A stretch of DNA of 64,000 bases from Allocoprococcus sp004560705 (GTDB lineage Bacteria; Bacillota; Clostridia; Lachnospirales; Lachnospiraceae), in the NCBI RefSeq assembly GCF_052065755.1, contig NZ_JBQHTK010000012.1, forward strand, positions 1 to 64,000, given 5' to 3'. The position numbers were made by a program, and so were the translations under genes. The notes beneath the pieces were generated by a model that did no database searches, was not told the DNA's origin, and saw only the letters and a program-made list of their open reading frames with translations. Shown piece after piece: positions 27,457 to 33,909 of the stretch. Numbering within the stretch: position 1 is the first letter of the stretch; each line of letters starts with the position of its first letter.

Positions 27457-27663
27457 ATGAGTAATAGTGAAAGAAAAACCGAATATAATATCAAATACGC
27501 AAAAGACAAACTAAAACGTATCCCGCTGGACGTACAAAAGGAAAAATATGAAGAGATTAAAACAGCCGCCACGGCAGCAGGCAAAACAGTAAATGGATAT
27601 ATTAAAATAGCGATAGATGAGCGCATGGAACGTGACGCAAATACGCAGTATTCTCAAACTTAA
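27457..27663 (+). CDS. Ribbon-helix-helix (Arc-type) DNA-binding protein
   Basis: A 68-residue protein: basic N-terminus MSNSERKTEYNIKYAKDKL, a beta-strand LKRIPLDVQKE, then helices KYEEIKTAATAAGKTV and NGYIKIAIDERME, the Arc/MetJ layout. AAAGGAG precedes ATG 27457; twenty upstream codons of the frame are rejected. The three operators immediately upstream suggest that it represses itself and the divergent minus operon. Confidence 0.75.
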   Translation: MSNSERKTEYNIKYAKDKLKRIPLDVQKEKYEEIKTAATAAGKTVNGYIKIAIDERMERDANTQYSQT

Positions 27664-27692
27664 TATACTCAGCGCCTTTTGTCGCCCAGTCC

Positions 27693-27721
27693 TTGCGTAC
27701 TGCTGCCAGATATGTTATAGT
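27693..27721 (+). promoter_or_regulatory. Promoter of the antitoxin RNA
   Basis: TTGCGT (27693-27698), 17 bases, TATAGT (27716-27721) on the plus strand. No open frame follows, so it probably drives a small RNA. Confidence 0.65.
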
Positions 27722-27727
27722 AAAGAC

Positions 27728-27835
27728 ACAAAAAGGGAAACCGGAAGCGGCTTACCTCGAATAATTTAGCTAATGTTCTATGACATCAGCCGTCACTATT
27801 GGCAGTAGTGGCGGCTATTTTCGTGTCCCCTTGAA
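27728..27835 (+). ncRNA. Putative antitoxin RNA of a type I toxin-antitoxin pair
   Basis: The predicted transcript begins a few bases after TATAGT. It carries GGGAAACCGGAAGCGGCTTA (27735 on), and ends in a hairpin 27788-27816 (arms AGCCGTCACTA / TAGTGGCGGCT) followed by ATTTTCG. Its 3' end overlaps the 3' end of the convergent toxin message, the geometry of RatA/TxpA and par-fst systems. Ends are inferred. Confidence 0.55.
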
Positions 27836-27907
27836 AATCTGATAACACAGACCTACAAGGGCAACCAAGAGTATACAAAACTGAATCAGATCAGAATATG
27901 TAACCAT
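27815..27907 (-). CDS. Fst/TxpA-like (holin-like) type I toxin, 30 aa
   Basis: A 30-residue peptide, MVTYSDLIQFCILLVALVGL followed by CYQIFKGTRK: short polar N-terminus, one membrane helix, basic tail. This is the pattern of the putative holin-like/Fst toxins of Firmicutes. AAAGGAGGG precedes ATG 27907. The mRNA leader contains a hairpin GGAGGG-AACA-CCCTCC whose CCCTCC could instead pair with the ribosome site. Its role would be to retain the element or limit host growth. Confidence 0.75.
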   Translation of the reverse strand: MVTYSDLIQFCILLVALVGLCYQIFKGTRK

Positions 27908-27991
27908 GTTATCGCCCTCCTTTCTTTCGTCCGGAGGGTGTTCCCTCCGTAAAGAAGGGTAAGCCGCCTCGCTCTGGTTTCCCATGCCGAG

Positions 27992-28020
27992 ATTTTATCA
28001 TATTCCAATCAGGGAATCAA
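27992..28020 (-). promoter_or_regulatory. Promoter of the toxin mRNA
   Basis: On the minus strand TTGATT (28020-28015), 17 bases, TAAAAT (27997-27992). The transcript would begin with GGGAAACC...GGCTTACC (27983-27958), almost the same 5' sequence as the convergent antitoxin RNA. Confidence 0.65.
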
Positions 28021-28055
28021 TGTCCTGCTGCCATCTTCAAAATCTTTGTATAGTA

Positions 28056-28274
28056 TTACATAAACCCTTTCATCAACCCTTTATGTACTTGCTTCGCTCG
28101 GGCTTTGTCCTTGCTTTCCAGCTCGTTAAATACTTCCAACCAGAGCTTGGCCATCTTCAACTGATCCCTGGTCTTTCTCCTGCTCTCCCCGCTCTTTATA
28201 CCGCCTTTCCTTCCCATTTCCCGTAGTTCCTCCGGGCTTCGCTCGCTGTTCGGTATTAAATTATGGTCGTTCAT
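28056..28274 (-). CDS. Small basic protein with RKGG motif
   Basis: A 72-residue charged protein: SPEELREMGRKGGIKSGESR resembles the KGG repeat region of stress-type small proteins and phage packaging-related small proteins, but no firm family. GGATGG site before ATG 28274. It precedes the toxin locus on the same strand. Unknown function. Confidence 0.55.
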   Translation of the reverse strand: MNDHNLIPNSERSPEELREMGRKGGIKSGESRRKTRDQLKMAKLWLEVFNELESKDKARAKQVHKGLMKGFM

Positions 28275-28288
28275 GTATCACCATCCTC

Positions 28289-28304
28289 TGTGCGACGTCG
28301 CACA
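28289..28304. repeat. 16-bp perfect palindrome
   Basis: TGTGCGACGTCGCACA is fully self-complementary. It lies just upstream of the KGG-protein gene and at the edge of the repeat array 28307-28486. Likely a protein binding site. Confidence 0.6.
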
Positions 28305-28306
28305 CA

Positions 28307-28486
28307 CCTTGACAATTCTCAACATCTTTTTAGGAACTCACAAATCTGAATATGTTATCAAATGTCATCATCTGTACCTTAGTATTTCTTAGTGCGTACC
28401 TTAACATTTCTTAACATCTTTTTAGGGTGTCCGAAATGTCCGAATACCTTGACATTTCTCAGCATATCCGAGTATTTCCGAGTGTC
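28307..28486 (+). repeat. Iteron-like array
   Basis: Units of the form CCTTRACATTTCTYARCAT occur at 28307, 28377, 28399 and 28447, with a related TCCGAGTATTTCCGAGTG at 28467. Each unit is itself two 7-mers 10 bp apart. Two copies continue with the same CTTTTTAGG. The minus strand between carries similar TGACAT/TAACAT pairs (around 28350-28368). The 298-bp gap 28275-28572 holds nothing else. Confidence 0.65.
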
Positions 28487-28572
28487 CATAACTCCTCCAA
28501 ACGTTTCGGAAATACCTATAATTGGCGCTGGACGGCAGGGCGCGCCGCATGGGTGCCGGAGATCCCCATCCC

Positions 28573-29499
28573 CTACCATCCAAGTACTTCTCTTTCTACT
28601 TCGCTTGTCCATGTCTCCTGGAATCGCTTTACGCCCACATGATGCACGGCAGCAGGCGCAAGATACTCTTCATGATATGCACGAAACCTTCCGCACCTCT
28701 TCGGCAATCTAAGCGTCCTCATAGCTTTGTTTTGAAGTTGTCGCGCGGCTTCAATGGATACTCCCATCCGTTCTCCTGTTTCCTTAAGTGTCTTTCCTTC
28801 CCAAAATCTCCACCTAAGCAACGCTGCTTGATTCTCCGGGAGATGTCCTACTTCTATCCAGACACTCTGGATCATGCGCTCCCGGTCAATCTTTCTGGCC
28901 AGATTTTCCTCCAAGTTCTCAGAAGATGCCACCGTGTCTGCAAGTGTATAATCTTCCTCTTCTCCCAATGGCTCGCTCAAGCTTCGAATCTGCCCCATTC
29001 TGGCACTTTTCTTTACGTCCTCAAGTTTCTCTTCACTTGCACCTAAAAATGCGCTCAATTCACGATCTGACGGTTTCATTCCATAGTATTTAAAGTATTC
29101 GCTCTTCAACTTCTTGTATTTTCTTACCAGCGCACCTATATGAACCGGAATACGAACCGCATTTCCGGTATTATCAATGTACCTTTGCATCACTTGCCTG
29201 ATCCAGAGTGCCGCATAATTAATAAATGGAACGCCTTTTTCAGCATCGTAATATCTTACCGCTTCGCATAGTCCAAGGTATCCCTCCTGCATCAGATCGT
29301 CCATTTCAGCATATCCGGAATACTTCTTTGCCGTCTTGAATACAAAGCCTTTGTTCCGGTTCCATAGCTTCAGCATATTATCCGCTTCATTCTCTCCCGC
29401 TCTGATCAGCGCAACCAACTGCTCATTCGTTACAATCTCCGTGGTTCCCTCGGGCTTCAACCCGGGTTCGTTTCGTTTTGCATCAGCATTTATTGACAT
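28573..29499 (-). CDS. RNA polymerase sigma factor, sigma-70 family, element-encoded
   Basis: A 308-residue sigma factor. Region 2 is clear (AEMDDLMQEGYLGLCEAVRYYD, FINYAALWIRQVMQRYI), then region 3 (KPSDRELSAFLGASEEKLED) and region 4 (LPENQAALLRWRFWEGKTLK, then ERMGVSIEAARQLQNKAMRTL). ATG 29499 has a GGGAGG site; 19 upstream codons are rejected. Being inside a mobile element, it may direct polymerase to element promoters or alter host transcription. The C-terminal ~50 residues have no assigned domain. Confidence 0.9.
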   Translation of the reverse strand: MSINADAKRNEPGLKPEGTTEIVTNEQLVALIRAGENEADNMLKLWNRNKGFVFKTAKKYSGYAEMDDLMQEGYLGLCEAVRYYDAEKGVPFINYAALWIRQVMQRYIDNTGNAVRIPVHIGALVRKYKKLKSEYFKYYGMKPSDRELSAFLGASEEKLEDVKKSARMGQIRSLSEPLGEEEDYTLADTVASSENLEENLARKIDRERMIQSVWIEVGHLPENQAALLRWRFWEGKTLKETGERMGVSIEAARQLQNKAMRTLRLPKRCGRFRAYHEEYLAPAAVHHVGVKRFQETWTSEVEREVLGW

Positions 29500-29620
29500 G
29501 GTTCGAATCCTCCCATATAATGAATTTATCAGGTATTCAGGGAAGGGCTCGACCAATTGTGGCGGGTTCTTTTTTTTGTATGCATCAATCGAGTTATTGC
29601 ATACATTACGTGAACATTAG

Positions 29621-29983
29621 TCAGGACTGCTGCCCCTTCCGGCTTTCTTTTCTTCGTCTGATCTCATCCTGAAGTCTTCTTGTTTCTTCCGGATCCTGCT
29701 TAACTCTGGCAATATATTCCACACATTCTTGTGAGATATACAGTGGACGGCACTTATTCAATTCAAAACCAACACCATAATTCGCCATGTCATGTAGTTC
29801 AGCAAGCGTATAATCTCCGTCCACAGCGATCATAGACTGCACATTATACCCTTTACCTGTAAGAGACTCCAACAGTTTCGCGGCGGCAGCAGTCTCATTT
29901 TCTGTAAACCACACAATATGCACTTCGTTTTTATCAATGCCATTTTCCTTGAAATCTACCAGTATATTAACTTTCATTGCCAT
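29621..29983 (-). CDS. Hypothetical protein of the element
   Basis: A 120-residue alpha/beta protein (starts MAMKVNILVDFKENGIDKNE, ends in a basic RRRKESRKGQQS tail). No family recognised. The start at 29983 is chosen for its GAAGGG site; the frame is open 17 codons further. It sits between the sigma factor and the replicase. Confidence 0.55.
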   Translation of the reverse strand: MAMKVNILVDFKENGIDKNEVHIVWFTENETAAAAKLLESLTGKGYNVQSMIAVDGDYTLAELHDMANYGVGFELNKCRPLYISQECVEYIARVKQDPEETRRLQDEIRRRKESRKGQQS

Positions 29984-29996
29984 TCCATTACCCTTC

Positions 29997-30179
29997 TTAC
30001 TTGTTGGTACCCTATATACAGTGGCAAAACCCACAAGTAAAGCGAAAACTCTTGATTTTACTGGGCTCTATTTACTTGCGGGTATCCTCAAGTAAATAAC
30101 CCTTACTTTCCTTTACTTGCGGATTACCCTCAAATAAATGAAACCCTTACAAATACTGGGTTTTTCATTTATTTGTTGG
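29997..30179. repeat. Second repeat array beside the replicase gene (possible origin)
   Basis: TTTACTTG/CAAGTAAA inverted units: 30071-30096 (perfect 8-bp arms), 30112-30138 (arms TTTACTTG / CAAATAAA), a half at 30034-30041, and partial copies at 29998 and 30168 with TTGTTGGT. The spacers share GCGG-TA-CCT. Such units next to a rep gene suggest replication-protein binding sites. Confidence 0.55.
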
Positions 30180-32052
30180 TTTCTTCACTGTGCATAGGTA
30201 AATCCTCAACTAAACGAATAAACCACTTCTTTTCTTTACCGTATCCAACACACCATGTTTTCGTCCTTCCCTCTTTCTTAAGCTCTGCTTTGGCGTCTCT
30301 CATAGCATTCTTACTTACACCCTCAATCTTGGCCAGCTCGTCCAGTTCTGAAACTTCTTTTTCGCCATCCATTAGGAAATCCAATATTAGCTCCTTCGCT
30401 CCTGCTTTAGCAGGTGCTTGTCGTGTGTTGTAACTCGCTTCAGATACAAAGTCCTTGTCTTTCTTTATAGTATATCCTTTAAATCTGATAACCTCATCTT
30501 CGATACTGTACAAAACTGTACTGCCTGTAGGTCCATAATTTGATTTTTCATGCGATAAATATCTAACTCCAGGTTCGTTGGTCTCTCCCGCCATAATGAC
30601 AGATCGGCTTATGTCCCAGATGTCCGCGCTGTCAGCAATTCGTTTTCTCCCCCAAACACCTGATTGTTTATTCGCATGTTCTACAATCAGGAATGTTGTC
30701 CCATACTTTTCACCGTATCCAATCAAAGGGGCAAGACAGCTTCTCATGGCGTTTCTATCGCCCATTCGAATATCCGGAGGAACAAACGCCTGAATTGGAT
30801 CGAATATACACAACGCTGGCCGGTATTTTTCTAGAAGCTGTTCCAGAAAGTAACTATTAAACTTAATATCCTGAAATCGTTCATCTGCGATGTCTATTGA
30901 CAAAATATTGCTTAAATTCGCTCCGTTTTCTCTAAGACGCCGTTTGAGCGTATATTCAAAAGAATCCTCCGCAGAGAAAAACATTACTTTTTCCGGATTG
31001 CATTTTGCGAAATCGGAAGGCACCATCCCATCAAGCAAAAAAGATCTGTTTCCGCTGCTGACTGCTGCCGCGATCGAACACCATACTGTAGTTTTTCCAC
31101 TTCCGCCGTCTCCAGCAAGTGACGTGATCTGATACCTCGGCATATAATCCGTAATAAGCCAGTCGGGTTCCTTTTCTTCCGCAAGTTCCATTGTAACCAT
31201 TTCAAGGCTATGATTCTTCTGCTGTCGAAAACGTCCCTGATCGGAAACTGCAATATATGGATCTGTTCCTTTTTCATACCTTTTAAGAGCAGGGAATACC
31301 TCTTTTTCCAGTTCTTCATCAGAAAGTGGCGGTACACACTTTGCTTCATTTTCCGCTTTGACTGCTACACTTATAGCTCCATCTGAAGCACCTTTTGCTT
31401 GCATACTGCATACCATTTTTACCAACCATTGGGTACGCTGTCCTTCCGGAATCTGCTCCGGCATTTTAAACCCTTGCGCGCTATCATCTTCTTTCTTCGG
31501 ACCAGAAAGAAACTCCAATACTTTATCGTTCACTTTCGCAATCTCGATTCCATCTCCAGGTCCTTGCTCCCACTCATATTCTCGTCCATTCTCAAGAATA
31601 CTGGGCGGCGCGACAATATAGCCCCCATCACCTCGAATATCGACGCCCGGGTATAATCCCGCCCTACATCCATGTGGAGCATTATCTCTGTAGTAATAAT
31701 GATACCCTCCATGAGAAGAAATAACTCTCCAAGTATCCGGAAGCTCTCCATGGTCGCGCTCCCAATCCCTCAGAAATTCAGTTGCATCTATCCCTTTTTC
31801 TTCTTTCTTATCAAAGTCGAGTATTACAAGTCCTCCAGATTTCTTTCCTGTCGCGATTCCAATATTCGCATCCGGATATTTACTCCACCATTGGGAAACC
31901 TTTTCTTTTTCGGTGGATGCATCACGCTGCCATTCTGCTATGTATGGTCTTTTTCCAGGTGATTTTCCTCCAAATCTTGGAGGAATAATTGGAAAAACCG
32001 CAAAACCCATATCAGCATATTGAAGTGCTGCTTCTTTCAATGTGTCATTCAT
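30169..32052 (-). CDS. Primase-polymerase / RecA-like helicase replication protein
   Basis: A 627-residue protein with three parts. PrimPol domain about 8-165: catalytic DFD at 79-81 (VILDFDKK), SSHGGYHYYY from 112 and DIRGDGGYIVAPP. A PriCT-like helical linker lies about 200-260. A RepA/AAA_25-type helicase starts near 300: Walker A GDGGSGKTT at 314-322, then LCIFDPIQAF as Walker B. The C-terminus has a winged-helix-like stretch (VSELDELAKIEGVSKNAMRD). It should prime and unwind the excised element. The start overlaps the previous stop as ATGA. Confidence 0.9.
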   Translation of the reverse strand: MNDTLKEAALQYADMGFAVFPIIPPRFGGKSPGKRPYIAEWQRDASTEKEKVSQWWSKYPDANIGIATGKKSGGLVILDFDKKEEKGIDATEFLRDWERDHGELPDTWRVISSHGGYHYYYRDNAPHGCRAGLYPGVDIRGDGGYIVAPPSILENGREYEWEQGPGDGIEIAKVNDKVLEFLSGPKKEDDSAQGFKMPEQIPEGQRTQWLVKMVCSMQAKGASDGAISVAVKAENEAKCVPPLSDEELEKEVFPALKRYEKGTDPYIAVSDQGRFRQQKNHSLEMVTMELAEEKEPDWLITDYMPRYQITSLAGDGGSGKTTVWCSIAAAVSSGNRSFLLDGMVPSDFAKCNPEKVMFFSAEDSFEYTLKRRLRENGANLSNILSIDIADERFQDIKFNSYFLEQLLEKYRPALCIFDPIQAFVPPDIRMGDRNAMRSCLAPLIGYGEKYGTTFLIVEHANKQSGVWGRKRIADSADIWDISRSVIMAGETNEPGVRYLSHEKSNYGPTGSTVLYSIEDEVIRFKGYTIKKDKDFVSEASYNTRQAPAKAGAKELILDFLMDGEKEVSELDELAKIEGVSKNAMRDAKAELKKEGRTKTWCVGYGKEKKWFIRLVEDLPMHSEETNK

Positions 32053-32420
32053 CTATTTATTTCCTCGCTGTCCTTTCCGTCCTGCTGCCACTCTGGAGAG
32101 TTCAGTGCTTTCTCTGCACTCTCTATGGCTACCAATGTATTTTCTGCCCTGCTCTTCAATGATCTGCGGAACTCCGCTATTTCCCTTCTGGTCTCCGGAA
32201 AGAAATACCCTCCCGTGGTGGATGAACATATTAATGCTCCGGCTTTTCGCTCCTGTGCTATATACTGCTGAAGCTCCCTAGCCGAGCTGCACCCGGTGAG
32301 CTTTACTAAGTCCTCTGTAGAAATCGCATTCTCTTTTCCAAGGGGCAGCAGTCCAGCTATTACAAATTCAGAATTGCCGTTCTGATCTGTATGTACTTGG
32401 TTATGCTTATTTTTTTTCAC
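32049..32420 (-). CDS. Helix-turn-helix protein of mobile-element type
   Basis: A 123-residue protein; TTEDL-like helix STEDLVKLTGCSSARELQQY and IAQERKAGALICSSTTGGYF look like a winged helix. The N-terminus NKHNQVHTDQNGNSEFVIAG carries the NxVHT element found as remnants in leader copies A and B. GTG 32420 follows GGAGGTG by seven bases and is preferred over an upstream TTG. It is translationally coupled to the replicase. Confidence 0.7.
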   Translation of the reverse strand: MKKNKHNQVHTDQNGNSEFVIAGLLPLGKENAISTEDLVKLTGCSSARELQQYIAQERKAGALICSSTTGGYFFPETRREIAEFRRSLKSRAENTLVAIESAEKALNSPEWQQDGKDSEEINR

Positions 32421-32424
32421 GACC

Positions 32425-32628
32425 CTACACCTCCATCGCCTGCTTATCAAGATAACGATCTATCACAACCTTATCATACAAGCTACGCCTTCCGATTTTT
32501 CTCTCGGCTCCAATAGACCTCGCAAATTCTACACCGCGATTTCTACCAAGACTCAAATACATACACACCTCATTGGCATCAATCAAACGTTTTTCGCTTA
32601 CCATTGAAATATTTTTTCTTTCTGTCAT
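32425..32628 (-). CDS. Excisionase-like DNA-binding protein
   Basis: A 67-residue protein with RLIDANEVCMYLSLGRNRGV and IGRRSLYDKVVIDRYLDKQ, the MerR/Xis-type winged helix layout of excisionases in clostridial elements. It is the first gene of the replicase operon and divergent from the XRE repressor. Likely role: directing excision by Int and perhaps transcription. Confidence 0.7.
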   Translation of the reverse strand: MTERKNISMVSEKRLIDANEVCMYLSLGRNRGVEFARSIGAERKIGRRSLYDKVVIDRYLDKQAMEV

Positions 32629-32679
32629 GTTAACTTCTTTCCTTTCTTTATCTGTGTTGATTGAGTAACTCTTGACTAT

Positions 32680-32708
32680 ATTTTAAACTTTTGTTATAAT
32701 TCATTCAA
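32680..32708 (-). promoter_or_regulatory. Promoter of the excisionase-replicase operon
   Basis: On the minus strand TTGAAT (32708-32703), 17 bases, TAAAAT (32685-32680). The AT-rich region to 32852 also contains TTTAATAT...ATATTAAA inverted arms (around 32731-32755), candidate operators for the XRE protein. Confidence 0.6.
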
Positions 32709-32852
32709 CATAAATTAATATGATGTTTAAGTTTAATATTGATGAATTATATTAAAAATTGTTACTAACGAATACAGCGATATGCAATCAAATATAACTC
32801 ATGCTATCCAAATACAGATTAATTTAACAACTTATTTAAAGGAGTGAATTTT

Positions 32853-33488
32853 ATGGAGTTAAACAAAAAATGCGGACAAAGGTTAAAAGAGTGTATAAAA
32901 GCTAAAGAAATGACTCTAAAAGAACTTTCAGCGAAAGTTAATTTCACAATGCAGTATATTAGCAATATTGCCAATGGCAAAAAACCGATGACTGTAACCG
33001 CCGCTAAAGCGTTCTCTAAATACTTAGGAGTAAGTGAAGCTTATTTGCTTTGTGAAAGTGATTATAAGACAGAGGCCGAATATAAGAGCGCATGCAAAAA
33101 ATCCTATACTAATTCAATGGGATGTTGTTTTGCATATCTGGAAACTATCGGTATACATATTAAATTTGTTAACGTGGCTCCCGGAAACAACACAACAGAG
33201 GCGTTTTGGTGCGCTTCATCGGAAGAATTTCAGAAAGATTATGAAATTTTACCCGACGATTGCGTAAAAGTGGACCAATACACATTCGTTGAAATAAGTT
33301 CAAATGATTATGACATAGTATTAAGTCCAGTTGCTTTTTGGAATTTTTTCCCGAATATTGAAAACTTTGTACACTTTGCAGTTGAAAACTTTTTAGATAA
33401 TTTGCAATGTTGCTATCGCAATTCGAAAATAGATTTATCTGATCCAGATACAGAAATCGGACTGATTAAACAAATCCACCAGCCATAA
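32853..33488 (+). CDS. XRE-family transcriptional regulator (element repressor)
   Basis: A 211-residue protein with an N-terminal lambda-repressor-type HTH: MTLKELSAKVNFTMQYISNI and ANGKKPMTVTAAKAFSKYLG. The C-terminal ~130 residues have no recognised domain and no visible Ser-Lys protease motif of the LexA/CI type. ATG 32853 follows AAAGGAG. Divergence from the excisionase-replicase operon suggests that it keeps the element silent. Confidence 0.8.
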   Translation: MELNKKCGQRLKECIKAKEMTLKELSAKVNFTMQYISNIANGKKPMTVTAAKAFSKYLGVSEAYLLCESDYKTEAEYKSACKKSYTNSMGCCFAYLETIGIHIKFVNVAPGNNTTEAFWCASSEEFQKDYEILPDDCVKVDQYTFVEISSNDYDIVLSPVAFWNFFPNIENFVHFAVENFLDNLQCCYRNSKIDLSDPDTEIGLIKQIHQP

Positions 33489-33499
33489 TAACTGGTGGA
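33475..33499 (+). terminator. Hairpin at the end of the XRE gene
   Basis: TCCACCAG (33475-33482) and CTGGTGGA (33492-33499) form an 8-bp stem that overlaps the stop codon. The T run after it is weak. The gap 33489-33909 then holds the right arm site, attR and the next promoter; an open frame at 33588-33779 has no ribosome site and is not called. Confidence 0.5.
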
Positions 33500-33671
33500 A
33501 TCTATTTCACTTTTCTTTTATTACTAGAATGCCGTGACCACTCCAAATCACTCGCACGCGTAACAATTCAAAACTCCCCAGGATAGGTTGCACGCCGGTC
33601 TACTGTCTGATCAGAATTTTCGATTTTTTGGCACCGGGGGTATTGAGATTTGGCAATGCTTTTTTCCAGAC

Positions 33672-33689
33672 TTGGACAAATCTTGGACA
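33672..33689 (+). repeat. Putative integrase arm-type site, right
   Basis: TTGGACA at 33672-33678 and 33683-33689, same 11-bp period and orientation as the left pair; the 18-base blocks differ at one position. Confidence 0.55.
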
Positions 33690-33817
33690 ACTTCGCATTT
33701 TCGCACTGATTTCAGTTTCATATACTGCGTCCCACGTGAATCAACAAATGCCGTATTTACTGGGGTTCCTATAATTTAAGAACAATAAATGGGTGTATTC
33801 CAGTGATGATTTTATAT

Positions 33818-33832
33818 AAAACTTAATATTTT
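33818..33832. repeat. attR, 15-bp direct repeat
   Basis: AAAACTTAATATTTT, identical to attL. Chromosomal sequence resumes with the promoter of the DUF2786-like gene. Confidence 0.8.
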
Positions 33833-33864
33833 AGCAAATCACAAACCACATTGTTACCATCTTG

Positions 33865-33873
33865 TGGTATAAT
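33865..33873 (+). promoter_or_regulatory. Extended -10 promoter of the DUF2786-like gene
   Basis: TGGTATAAT at 33865-33873 gives an extended -10 without a good -35. It is 33 bp outside attR. Sequence upstream of the -10 therefore differs between occupied and empty sites. Confidence 0.5.
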
Positions 33874-33909
33874 GGCAGCAGCGACAAAATAATAAGGGGA
33901 ACTATTTCA

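Larger units (their letters stand above)
24279..33832. mobile_element. 9.55-kb integrative element with PrimPol replicase
   Basis: The element is bounded by 15-bp direct repeats AAAACTTAATATTTT (24279-24293 and 33818-33832). Int lies at the left end reading outward. Cargo on the minus strand: small unknown genes, a sigma-70 factor, a PrimPol/RecA-like replicase, a helix-turn-helix protein and an excisionase-like protein. On the plus strand: an XRE repressor and a ribbon-helix-helix protein. A type I toxin-antitoxin pair and two repeat arrays are also present. No relaxase, type IV secretion, capsid or terminase gene is visible. It may be a phage satellite, a mobilisable element, or a self-excising plasmid-like element. 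Confidence 0.85.

Noticed and set aside
27387..27626. 79-codon minus-strand frame over the ribbon-helix-helix gene
   Set aside because: The plus-strand gene has the ribosome site, promoter and family pattern.
28307..28486. CRISPR array
   Set aside because: Units are short, degenerate and unevenly spaced, without unique spacers or cas genes.
32853..33488. LexA/CI-type self-cleaving repressor
   Set aside because: No Ala-Gly cleavage site with Ser-Lys dyad could be seen in the C-terminal part.
33588..33779. 63-codon open frame near the right end of the element
   Set aside because: No ribosome site, odd composition, and it spans the putative integrase arm site; more likely noncoding end DNA.
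24279..33832. Classification as a full conjugative element or prophage
   Set aside because: No relaxase, coupling protein, type IV secretion, terminase, portal or capsid gene can be recognised.
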